51,430 nucleotides of DNA from a virus. The stretch covers positions 1 to 51,430 of the IMG/VR virus record IMGVR_UViG_3300046714_000185. One strand, written 5' to 3'. Below the pieces are notes generated by a model. It worked only from the letters and a program-made list of their open reading frames with translations, was not told the DNA's origin and did no database searches. Positions 7,829-15,277 of this stretch are shown piece after piece; the stretch's first letter is position 1; each line of letters opens with the position of its first letter. The translations under genes were made by a program, and so were the position numbers.

Positions 7829-8270
7829 ATGAAGTATCGTAAGAAGCCGGTCGTTATTGAAGCCACTCAGTGGTTCAAGAATGGTGATCACCCCCAAGGA
7901 TGGGGTGGGTGAGGATGCTACGGACCCAATTTTTGGGGGTACCTACAAGCGCCTTGAGGGGGCTGTAGTAAGGTTCTACAGGACCCCTGGCAGCTGGAAG
8001 GCAACTTGCCAGCATTGCAAGGGTAAGATGGACGATCACGGCTGGATTGACACGCTTGAAGGTAGTCACACTGTCTGCCCTGGTGATTGGATCATCACTG
8101 GGGTCAAAGGTGAGATGTACCCCTGCAAGCCTGATATTTTTGCAGCCACCTACGATCCAGTTTCTGAGAGCCGACCAACCATTGATGAACTGGAAGCGAT
8201 CTTGAACAGGGAAGATGACGATGAGGAAATCGTCATCTTCCCTGATGGATCAATCAGCACCAAAAGTTAG
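7829..8270 (+). pseudogene. frameshifted small conserved phage protein
   Basis: A good start (AGGA then ATG at 7829) opens [16 protein letters not shown], the very common beginning of a family of ~140-residue phage proteins, but this frame stops at 7906. The rest of the same family continues in the next frame to 8270, including [19 protein letters not shown] and [16 protein letters not shown]. The join falls at the run of five C at about 7891-7895: removing one C restores DHP-KDGVGE and a single ~146-residue protein. Two Cys pairs could bind metal. This is a one-base insertion, a sequencing or assembly indel, or less likely +1 frameshifting at CCC-C. Function of the family is unknown. Confidence 0.7.
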
Positions 8271-8277
8271 GTAATCG

Positions 8278-9174
8278 ATGATCAAGATCCTTCAAGCCGC
8301 CAGAAACTCTGACGAATGGGAAGCTTTGGTTCCTGACGACCCGCACTACTCACCGGCCTACTACAGAGCTTTTGGCGAAGGTCAGCTTGCGGTCATGGAT
8401 GGCCCGATTGGGCCTGTGATCCAGCCCTTCAGGCATCAGGAAGGGAACTGGATCGGTAACGCATACAACTATGGGGGCCCTATCGGCCCCTATAGTTCTG
8501 CCTCACGCTACCGTGAAGAATTTGGTGAATGGAAGAACAAAGCCGGACTCAATGAACGTTGCACCCTGTGCCCATTCCTGATGAACATCCATGCTGGGCA
8601 CAACCTTGAACGGCGGGATGTGGTGCTGGCTGATCTTACTGCCATCAAACTTCGCACCACTACCCGGCACATGGTTGAGAAGGCTCTGCGGGCCAAAGCC
8701 AAGGTGAATTTTTTTGGCGCTGATGATCTGACGTACGTCACTGAATTTGAGCAGATGTATCAAACTGCAATGAGCCGAAAGAAGGCCCGGGAACATTGGG
8801 TCTATCCTGATGGATTCTTCTACAAAGTATTGAAAGAACTCGGGCCCAAGAGATCCGCCTTGGTCATCACGTCCTTGGGTGACATGATCGAGTCAGGATG
8901 CCTGCTCATATTTAACGATAAGATTTGTTACTACCATTGGGCTGCCACTCACGGTATCAAAAGGGATTCCGGAGCCAACCACTTCCAGGTGTCATCAGTG
9001 ATGAATTGGGCTCAGGAACAGGGCATGTCGTATGTCCATCTTGGAGGCGGGCTGACACCTGAGAAGGACAGCCTTTGGACGTTCAAATCAGGATTCTCAC
9101 CGATCACTAGGACTGTGTTCACTTACGCAACAAACTGTAAAAAGGTGGATCATGACCGTAACGATAGTTGCTGA
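8278..9174 (+). CDS. FemAB/BioF2-like GNAT acyltransferase
   Basis: 298 residues. The pattern of an N-terminal half with NYGGPIGP and a C-terminal half ending in YVHLGGGLTPEKDSLWTFKSGF matches FemAB-like (peptidoglycan/exopolysaccharide-type) GNAT proteins; the LGGG...DSL..FK signature is frequent in sialic/legionaminic gene clusters. It probably N-acylates an amino-sugar intermediate, in the role of LegH/PseH, or adds an acyl group to the finished nonulosonate. Its end overlaps the synthase start by 23 bp, so translation is coupled. Exact substrate is inference. Confidence 0.65.
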   Translation: MIKILQAARNSDEWEALVPDDPHYSPAYYRAFGEGQLAVMDGPIGPVIQPFRHQEGNWIGNAYNYGGPIGPYSSASRYREEFGEWKNKAGLNERCTLCPFLMNIHAGHNLERRDVVLADLTAIKLRTTTRHMVEKALRAKAKVNFFGADDLTYVTEFEQMYQTAMSRKKAREHWVYPDGFFYKVLKELGPKRSALVITSLGDMIESGCLLIFNDKICYYHWAATHGIKRDSGANHFQVSSVMNWAQEQGMSYVHLGGGLTPEKDSLWTFKSGFSPITRTVFTYATNCKKVDHDRNDSC

Positions 9175-9985
9175 GGCAGGTTTGAACCACGGAGGTCTTC
9201 TTACTAATGCGCTCCGTTTGGCGGATGTTGCCAAGCTTGCCAAGGCTGACATTGTGAAGTTCCAAACTTATGATCCTGACAAATTGATGCGTCAGAATGA
9301 TCCTGATTTTAAGCTGCTCAGCTCCCTCGCCCTCACACGCGATCAATTCGTCGTTCTTGCCAAGCACTGTGAAAGCATTGGCATTGAGTTCATGACCACG
9401 CCGGGTGAGTTGGACAGCCTCAAGTTTGCTGTTGAAGAGCTTGGCGTGAAGCGGATCAAACTTGGTTCTGATGATCTCACCAATTCACGTCTTCAGTGGG
9501 CAGCTCGTCAAACCGGGCTCCCAAAGATCCAGTCAACAGGTATGGCCACTTTGCCTGAGATTTTGGAAGCTGTTTCAGCCCTGGGGGCTGAAAAGCTGAC
9601 ACTTCTGCATTGTGTCAGTTCCTACCCATGCCTGCCAGCAAAAGCGAACTTGCGTGCCATGGCAACCATGCGTCGGTACCTTGCTGAGCGCCTTCCTGAT
9701 GAAATTCCTATTGGGTATTCCGATCACACTCGTAGCCATAGCGTATGTCAGGCGGCTGTGGTTCTTGGCGCAACCATGATTGAGGCGCACATCATGCTCA
9801 TGGAGGGGAAGCCTCCTGTTGATGAGTGTGTGTCCTTCACCCCAATGCACTTCTCCACCTTGGTGAAAGGCATCCATTTGGCAGAGCTGATACTTGGCTC
9901 TGGCATCAAGCTGCCAAATGACGACGAACTGAGACTCATCCCCAAAGTCCGGAAAGGCCCGGACGGATTCAGAGGAACCCCATGA
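9152..9985 (+). CDS. neuB: NeuB-family nonulosonic acid synthase (lacks SAF domain)
   Basis: 277 residues with AAAGGTGG Shine-Dalgarno. The TIM-barrel motifs are all present: AEAGLNHGG (7-15), VKFQTYDP, EFMTTPGE, KLGSDDLTN, STGMATLPEI, LLHCVSSYPC, IGYSDHT and GATMIEAHI. The family condenses phosphoenolpyruvate with a six-carbon 2,4-diacetamido or N-acetylmannosamine-type sugar to give a nine-carbon sialic, legionaminic or pseudaminic acid. Typical NeuB is ~340-350 residues; this one stops after the barrel and lacks the C-terminal SAF (antifreeze-like) domain that covers the partner active site in the domain-swapped dimer. Overlaps the next gene by 4 bp. Confidence 0.9.
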   Translation: MTVTIVAEAGLNHGGLLTNALRLADVAKLAKADIVKFQTYDPDKLMRQNDPDFKLLSSLALTRDQFVVLAKHCESIGIEFMTTPGELDSLKFAVEELGVKRIKLGSDDLTNSRLQWAARQTGLPKIQSTGMATLPEILEAVSALGAEKLTLLHCVSSYPCLPAKANLRAMATMRRYLAERLPDEIPIGYSDHTRSHSVCQAAVVLGATMIEAHIMLMEGKPPVDECVSFTPMHFSTLVKGIHLAELILGSGIKLPNDDELRLIPKVRKGPDGFRGTP

Positions 9986-10611
9986 AAATTCTTGCCTTGA
10001 TCCCTGCACGCATTGGTTCGCAGCGTTTGCCCCGCAAGAACCTTCTTGATCTTGGTGGCAAACCGTTGCTCCGGTGGACTATTGATGTTGCCAAAGAATC
10101 AATGGTCTTTGATGACATTGTGGTGTCAACTGACGCTCATGAGATCAGCACTTTGGCGAAGGCTAATGGGGTATTTCCTCTAATTCGTCCAACGTCTTTG
10201 GCTGATAGCGTTGCGCCGATGTTGCCGGTGGTCAGGCATGCGGCTAATAATTTCCCAGGTGACATTATCGTGCTCCTTCAACCGACCTCACCATTCAGAT
10301 CAGTTGAGGACATTCACGGCTCCTTGGAGCTGATGAAGAATTCCGGTGGTGACGCTGTGATCTCAGTTGGTGTCCCCGAGCCCGACTATTGCTTTGAGCG
10401 TGGGCATGCACAACGGCTTCGAGAAGCTAAGAACATTGTAGTAGCTAACGGGGCGTTGTACCTTATTACCCGTGAGCATCTCATGGTTGGCGATTGGTAC
10501 AACGGGATCACATATGCTTACGAAATGCCCCCCGAGCGGTCGCTCGACATCGACACAGAAATGGATATCACGATTGCTAGGGCGATGGTCAAAAGTGGAC
10601 AACCTTGTTGA
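9982..10611 (+). CDS. neuA: CMP-nonulosonic acid cytidylyltransferase (NeuA/LegF type)
   Basis: 209 residues. Signature motifs: IPARIGSQRLPRKN at the N-terminus (CTP-binding loop), LLQPTSPFRS, ANGALYLI and the metal-binding SLDIDTEMD near the end. The enzyme activates the free nine-carbon sugar with CTP to CMP-sugar and pyrophosphate. The length is normal for the short single-domain forms. ATGA overlap with the synthase at the start and 17-bp overlap with the aminotransferase at the end. Confidence 0.92.
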   Translation: MKILALIPARIGSQRLPRKNLLDLGGKPLLRWTIDVAKESMVFDDIVVSTDAHEISTLAKANGVFPLIRPTSLADSVAPMLPVVRHAANNFPGDIIVLLQPTSPFRSVEDIHGSLELMKNSGGDAVISVGVPEPDYCFERGHAQRLREAKNIVVANGALYLITREHLMVGDWYNGITYAYEMPPERSLDIDTEMDITIARAMVKSGQPC

Positions 10612-11716
10612 TGCTATCGATAAATGCCTACCAGGAGAACGGCCCATTTATCACCACGCCCCGTGCATAGGGGCATCTGAACAGGGCTACATTCACGCGG
10701 CGCTCGCCAACGTCAGCAATGACATTACGCAAAACAAGCTTGGCTGCGAACTAGCCAAGTATTGTGGTGTTGAGATGGCGGTGCCCGTCAGCAGCGGTAC
10801 GACGGCCCTACAGCTGGCTCTGCTGGCTTGTGGGGTAAAGCACGGTGAGGAGGTCATTGTGCCCACCCTCACCTTTGCTGCCACTGCTGCGGCCGTTGTC
10901 CATGCGGGGGCAGTGCCTCACTTTGTGGACGGAACCACCTCAATCAATGCTTACAAGCTCAGGCGCCATCTTGAGAGCATCACTGCCCCCTCACACACCA
11001 AGAGGGGGCGGCTTAATGTCAAAACTGGGCGTGTCATTTCAGCCATCATCTTCGTCGACCTCCTCGGGTTCCCGGCGGATGTAGTTAAATTGACTGAGAT
11101 AGCCCGTGAATTCGGTCTCATCATCATTGAAGATGCGGCTGAAGCATTGGGATCCAGCCTTCAAGGCAAACGTTGTGGTTCTTTTGGTGACGCTGCGATC
11201 TTGAGTTTCAACAATAACAAGATAGTAACTGCTGGCGGTGGTGGGGCGGTGCTCACCAGCGACGAATGGGTTGCTGCTCAGGCGTACAATCTGGCAAACA
11301 CTTGTCGCGTGCAGCATCCATGGCTGGTGGAGCATAGCGGCGTTGGCTTTAACTACAGGATGCCAACCTTGAGTGCTGCGCTCTGCTTGTCACAGCTTGA
11401 GAAGATTGATGGTTTCCTAAAGGCCAAAAAGGCTCTTTGGGATCGCTACTCAAAAGCAGGGGCTGTGATGCTTGCCCCAAGTGAGTGGCAGGGGGAACCT
11501 AATTATTGGCTGAGCACGATGCTGTGTGGTGAGCGTGATCTGGTTTTGAAGAAGCTTCATGATCGTGGAATTTACGCACGGGCTCTGTTCACGCCGCTGC
11601 ACAAGCTTGAATGCTTCAAACGCTACCCAAGGCATACCAATCTAATGCAGGCAGAGGATCTGTTTGCAAAGGCTGTCTGTCTACCATCAGGTAAAGGAGC
11701 AATCTCATGGACATAG
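10595..11716 (+). CDS. DegT/LegC-type PLP sugar aminotransferase
   Basis: 373 residues from the GTG at 10595, with AGGG upstream; the longest frame from 10472 would overlap the cytidylyltransferase heavily and its extra residues look non-coding. DegT/DnrJ/EryC1 features: VSSGTTALQLAL (PLP phosphate region), EVIVPTLTFAATA, IIIEDAAEALGS (Asp to pyridine N), and SFNNNKIVTAGGGGAVLTS with the PLP lysine at about residue 209. The NKI-TxGGGG form, rather than the usual TEGGM form, is typical of the LegC subgroup that makes the 4-amino group of legionaminic acid precursors. Next gene overlaps by 10 bp. Confidence 0.85.
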   Translation: MDNLVDAIDKCLPGERPIYHHAPCIGASEQGYIHAALANVSNDITQNKLGCELAKYCGVEMAVPVSSGTTALQLALLACGVKHGEEVIVPTLTFAATAAAVVHAGAVPHFVDGTTSINAYKLRRHLESITAPSHTKRGRLNVKTGRVISAIIFVDLLGFPADVVKLTEIAREFGLIIIEDAAEALGSSLQGKRCGSFGDAAILSFNNNKIVTAGGGGAVLTSDEWVAAQAYNLANTCRVQHPWLVEHSGVGFNYRMPTLSAALCLSQLEKIDGFLKAKKALWDRYSKAGAVMLAPSEWQGEPNYWLSTMLCGERDLVLKKLHDRGIYARALFTPLHKLECFKRYPRHTNLMQAEDLFAKAVCLPSGKGAISWT

Positions 11717-12888
11717 TTGTTATTTCAGGAAGCAGAGCCGATCGTGGGCCACTCAAGCCGGTGGTGGAAGCCCTCAAAGCTGAACTGATCTTCCTGCCTC
11801 ATTATGAGGTGTCAAATCCCTCAGATGCTGCTTTGTCTGCCTCTCATGCGTGCCACCAAACAGTATCTTTACTGTATGAAAGGGAGGTACCTGACTTTGC
11901 CATTGTGCTTGGTGATCGCCACGAAGTTTTGGGGGCGGTGACTGCCCTCAACTTGATGAACATTCCTATCGCTCATCTCAGCGGTGGTGACATCACTGAA
12001 GGGTCGCAAGACAATGCCATGCGTCATGCTATTACCAAGCTTTCACACATTCACTTTCCCACCAACACGGATGCTGCTGCCCGCATTATTGATATGGGAG
12101 AGGAATCTTGGCGGGTCTTTACTGTAGGCTGCCCGGGGATTGACAAGGTGTTGGCTACTGAGTTGATACCTAAGGAAGAGGTATGCAGGCGTTTGGGTAT
12201 CACAGCCCCTTACATTCTTGTATCCTATCAACCAGCTACCCTAAGTGATGACCCCATTGAGGAAGCACAGATACTTCTTGACTACCTCAGTGTTGCTGGA
12301 ATGCCTTGTGTGTTTGCGTCAGTTAATCCTGATGCTTTCAGCACTCACATTGGCCAAATGTTTGCGAACTTTTCTGTTCGGCACAATGGCATCATCTTTG
12401 ACATGCCGCAGCGACTGTATTTGTCAGCAATGAAGCATTGTGAGTATATGATTGGGAATTCTTCATCAGGGTTCTATGAAGCTCCAACTCTCAAGGTGCC
12501 TTTTATCAACATTGGTGATCGTCAGAAGGGTAGGATTGCAGCTGCAAATATTCTGAGTGTTCAAGCCAAAGATATTGCGGCTGCTGTTACCCATCTACAT
12601 GGGATTAAGATGTTACAAATAACGAATCCATATGGTGATGGTCACGCAGCTGAGCATATCGCCTCAATCATGCGGTCGGTTGGGACGATAAATCGAAGGA
12701 AACTTCTCACAAAACGATGGGTGCAACATGACGTTCAATCAGATATGGGAAAAGACTCACCAGGAAAAGACTTGGGGATCTTACCCGAGCGAAGACTTGG
12801 TGCGTTGGATATTCCGGTCATACGGTCACTCCAAGGAATCCCACTCGAAACTTCATATCCTAGATCTTGGTTGCGGTCAGGGGAATAA
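11707..12888 (+). CDS. hydrolysing UDP-sugar 2-epimerase (NeuC/LegG type)
   Basis: 393 residues. GT-B fold epimerase motifs: ISGSRADRGPL, VLGDRHEVLGAV, IPIAHLSGGDITEGSQDNAM, and YMIGNSSSGFYEAPTLKVP with NIGDRQKGR. NeuC/LegG enzymes invert C2 and release UDP, giving the free ManNAc- or 2,4-diacetamido-mannose-type substrate of NeuB. Homologues normally end near NPYGDGHAA; here the frame runs ~60 residues further, through 161 bp of the methyltransferase gene, and the extra tail has the look of a shadow frame. The native stop was probably lost by mutation or indel. Confidence 0.88.
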   Translation: MDIVVISGSRADRGPLKPVVEALKAELIFLPHYEVSNPSDAALSASHACHQTVSLLYEREVPDFAIVLGDRHEVLGAVTALNLMNIPIAHLSGGDITEGSQDNAMRHAITKLSHIHFPTNTDAAARIIDMGEESWRVFTVGCPGIDKVLATELIPKEEVCRRLGITAPYILVSYQPATLSDDPIEEAQILLDYLSVAGMPCVFASVNPDAFSTHIGQMFANFSVRHNGIIFDMPQRLYLSAMKHCEYMIGNSSSGFYEAPTLKVPFINIGDRQKGRIAAANILSVQAKDIAAAVTHLHGIKMLQITNPYGDGHAAEHIASIMRSVGTINRRKLLTKRWVQHDVQSDMGKDSPGKDLGILPERRLGALDIPVIRSLQGIPLETSYPRSWLRSGE

Positions 12889-13348
12889 TACGTGGTTCCT
12901 GGCCCGGGAGGGCTTCAAAGTTTTTGCCGTTGACGGCAGTCATGCTGCCGTCCGGAAGACCATGCGCAGGATGATTGATGAGGCATGTAGTAAGTATGTG
13001 GTGGGAGGAGCTTTTGATTTTACAAAGCTGACTTGTCACAACGAAGTATTTGACGCGGTGGTTGATGTAGTCAGTTCGTGTCACAACAACATCCATGATC
13101 TGCCTGACATCTATAGAGAAGTAGCCCGGGTACTGAAGCCGGGGGGTCGCTTTTTCCTGATGTGCCCTACTACTGGAAGCAGCCAAGAACCATTCTTGGA
13201 CTACGGGGCAGTCAGTTTCATCGACGAGCTGGACCTTCGATTGCTCCTTCAGGAGTGGTTTGATATATTGGAGCTTACAAAGAGCTCATATCAACCATCA
13301 TCTGGGTGCAAGGTTGAGCACTGGGTCGTGAGCGCCACAAAACGATAG
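12728..13348 (+). CDS. class I SAM-dependent methyltransferase
   Basis: 206 residues. SAM-binding motif I is ILDLGCGQGNNTWFLA (~44-59), followed by FKVFAVDGSHAAV, the acidic post-I strand, a DAVVDVVS motif IV region and LKPGGRFFLM: a type-11/25 methyltransferase core of normal length. As the last gene of the sugar cassette it may O- or N-methylate the nonulosonate or a carrier glycan. Its first 161 bp are overlapped by the extended epimerase frame. Substrate is inference from context only. Confidence 0.8.
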   Translation: MTFNQIWEKTHQEKTWGSYPSEDLVRWIFRSYGHSKESHSKLHILDLGCGQGNNTWFLAREGFKVFAVDGSHAAVRKTMRRMIDEACSKYVVGGAFDFTKLTCHNEVFDAVVDVVSSCHNNIHDLPDIYREVARVLKPGGRFFLMCPTTGSSQEPFLDYGAVSFIDELDLRLLLQEWFDILELTKSSYQPSSGCKVEHWVVSATKR

Positions 13349-13357
13349 AGGTATGTT

Positions 13358-14152
13358 ATGGCTGGAGATGACACTGGCTTGCCGGGTCTGAGCGGTATTG
13401 ATTGGCAGGATTCACAGCAGATTGTCGGATTGGCGCGTTACGGCGGCGGCGACAAGAGCATGGTGGTGGTGTTCTACATGCACCCTGAACACCAGCCCGC
13501 AGCGTCTGCATCCGCAGGACGTCAGATCTTCAAGGATGTGGTTTACGTCCGAATTCAGCCCCCTGGTGAACGCCTCAACATAATTGACCGCCCCGCTACT
13601 GAGTCCGATGCCAAACGCTGGCCGTTGCAATGGGCAGCGTTCAAGCAGAACCAGATGCAGGTTCCTGATGGCACTCCGATTGAACAGCTGTATCCTGACA
13701 AGCCAGCCATCGCCGCTACCTTGCGTGCTTATGGTGTGCACACCATTGAGATGTGTGCTGAGCTATCAGGCAATGCCATCGATAACGTCGGCATGGGCTG
13801 TCAGACTTACGTCAATGATGCTCGCAAGTACATTGAGATTTCGAATAAGGGTGTCAGCAGCACTGAGATGCGTCGTGAGATTGAGAAGCGTGATCGTGAG
13901 ATCGCACGTCTCAAGGATAACATCGGCGTTTTGCAGGGGCAGGTTGACAAGCTGGTGAATGAGCGCGGTGCGTCTCCATCGCTCGAAACCGTTCAGCAGC
14001 TGATTTCTCAGGTCATGGGGCGCCCAGTGCACAGCCCCAATATGCGTCTTGATCCGCAGGCTGCGATGATCGCTGCCAATCACAAGACTACTGATATTGC
14101 CAATAAAGCGAGGAGCAAGGTCAAGATTCGGCAGCGGGGTAGAAGCCGCTAA
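13358..14152 (+). CDS. conserved virion-module protein with coiled coil
   Basis: 264 residues with AGAGG Shine-Dalgarno. N-terminal half is a folded domain (VVYVRIQPPGERLNIIDRPA, WAAFKQNQ, YGVHTIEMCAEL); residues ~170-200 form a clear coiled coil (EMRREIEKRDREIARLKDNI) and the C-terminus is basic. Proteins of this plan are frequent beside capsid/connector genes of podoviruses and are probably structural, but the precise role is unknown. It restarts the virion module after the sugar cassette. Confidence 0.7.
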   Translation: MAGDDTGLPGLSGIDWQDSQQIVGLARYGGGDKSMVVVFYMHPEHQPAASASAGRQIFKDVVYVRIQPPGERLNIIDRPATESDAKRWPLQWAAFKQNQMQVPDGTPIEQLYPDKPAIAATLRAYGVHTIEMCAELSGNAIDNVGMGCQTYVNDARKYIEISNKGVSSTEMRREIEKRDREIARLKDNIGVLQGQVDKLVNERGASPSLETVQQLISQVMGRPVHSPNMRLDPQAAMIAANHKTTDIANKARSKVKIRQRGRSR

Positions 14153-14158
14153 TACTTC

Positions 14159-14217
14159 CTCAGGGCGTCTAATATGTTGGTAGGTTCTTGAGTTAAGTCA
14201 AAGCGCCCTACCCTGAG
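14159..14217 (+). other. nested inverted repeats between coiled-coil protein and connector genes
   Basis: In the 82-bp gap 14153-14234, CTCAGGG (14159-14165) can pair with CCCTGAG (14211-14217), AGGGCG with CGCCCT (14204-14209), and GGTAGG (14179-14184) with CCTACC (14207-14212). The alternatives are mutually exclusive, so this leader could form alternative structures ahead of the GTG-started connector gene. No T-run follows. Confidence 0.4.
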
Positions 14218-14234
14218 TTCGGAGGGCCTACCAC

Positions 14235-15200
14235 GTGACCAAGACGCTTCTCCAAATAGTACAGACAGCCCAAGCTGAGCTTGGGCTTACTCAATCTGCG
14301 ACGGTAGCTGGAAATTCCGACGTCACCACCGTGCAGATGTTTGCCTTGGCCAACCGTTGTCTCGACGAACTTCGTCGGATGGCTCGTTGGACATCAATGC
14401 AATCTGAGTTTGATATGGCTGTTCCGGCCGCTGTCACCACCACGGGTAACATGCAGGCTGGATCAGCAATCATCACCAACATCCCGAATACATCAAGTCT
14501 GACTCCCGCTACCGCATGGGCGGTGCAGGGCACCGGTTTGTTGCAAGCTTCCCGTATTCAAACGGTGGATTCCGCCACTCAGGTCACTTTGAATATGCGG
14601 AACACCAACACAGCTGATGTGAATGGTTCTGTCATTGTGTTCGGGCAAGATACTTACGCAATGCCAACGGATTTTGATTGGTTCAATAACCGCACCATGT
14701 GGGATAGGACCAACCGGTGGGAACTGTTGGGGCCGGATTCACCTCAGCTTGATCAATGGCATCGTTCTGGCATTGTGGCAGTTGGGCCGCGCAGGCATTA
14801 CCGTAAAATTGGGCCGACAGGCACCAGCTTCCGTATTTGGCCAGCGCCGTTTGAGATCACGCAGCCGCTTCAGCTGGTGTTTGAGTATCTGACGATCAAC
14901 GCAGTGGCTGTGCACGGTGGGACTACTTACGCTCAGAATTTTGTCAACGATGATGACATCCCATTGCTTGACGATCAGTCTGTCATCATGGGCATCAAGT
15001 GGATGTTCTGGGAGATCAAAGGATTTGGCAGCTACGCCACGGCACAGGGTCGTTGGGTTGATTACGTCAACCGCCTGATCGCACGCGATGGCGCTGCGCC
15101 AACGTTGCAGTTGGCCAAACGCATGAATCCAATCTTCCTGTCGCCGTCAAACGTGCAGGACGGTTTTTTCCCAGGACCTAGTGGCCCTAACACAGGTTAA
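14235..15200 (+). CDS. head-tail connector (gp4-like) protein
   Basis: 321 residues from a GTG preceded by GGAGGG. The N-terminus TLLQIVQTAQAELGL and later LANRCLDELRRMARW are typical of the podoviral head-tail adaptor family (P22 gp4-like/tail-tubular-A-like), and the late segment EYLTINAVAV...DDDIPLLDDQSVIMGIKWMFW also fits. It would bind below the portal ring and join the tail hub. Position between the cassette and tail genes supports this. It is followed by a mobile endonuclease gene. Confidence 0.7.
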   Translation: MTKTLLQIVQTAQAELGLTQSATVAGNSDVTTVQMFALANRCLDELRRMARWTSMQSEFDMAVPAAVTTTGNMQAGSAIITNIPNTSSLTPATAWAVQGTGLLQASRIQTVDSATQVTLNMRNTNTADVNGSVIVFGQDTYAMPTDFDWFNNRTMWDRTNRWELLGPDSPQLDQWHRSGIVAVGPRRHYRKIGPTGTSFRIWPAPFEITQPLQLVFEYLTINAVAVHGGTTYAQNFVNDDDIPLLDDQSVIMGIKWMFWEIKGFGSYATAQGRWVDYVNRLIARDGAAPTLQLAKRMNPIFLSPSNVQDGFFPGPSGPNTG

Positions 15201-15217
15201 AATGGGTGTTTCTAGTG

Positions 15218-15246
15218 TTTACAGGTCCACAAGTTCCTTATATACA
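15218..15246 (+). promoter_or_regulatory. sigma-70-like promoter for the HNH gene
   Basis: TTTACA (15218-15223), a 17-bp spacer and TATACA (15241-15246) match the -35/-10 consensus at 5/6 and 4/6. The predicted transcription start (~15252-15254) falls inside the left arm of the hairpin at 15250-15268. By eye only; no scoring run. Confidence 0.55.
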
Positions 15247-15249
15247 ATG

Positions 15250-15268
15250 CCCTGTCGAGCAAACAGGG
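15250..15268 (+). promoter_or_regulatory. hairpin masking the HNH ribosome-binding site
   Basis: CCCTGT (15250-15255) pairs perfectly with ACAGGG (15263-15268) around a 7-nt loop, so the GGG of the Shine-Dalgarno GGGAG (15266-15270) of the HNH gene is paired. Read-through mRNA from the connector gene would be translationally blocked; mRNA starting at the local promoter would lack most of the left arm. Confidence 0.6.
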
Positions 15269-15277
15269 AGTTTTGTT

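Noticed and set aside
7857-8270. A stand-alone 137-residue gene starting at 7857
   Set aside because: Its first residues do not fit the family, while a perfect family N-terminus with a good ribosome site lies in the other frame just upstream; described as one frameshifted gene instead.
10472-10594. Longer start for the aminotransferase
   Set aside because: The extra residues lie inside the cytidylyltransferase gene and do not resemble aminotransferase sequence; GTG 10595 fits overlap and ribosome site.
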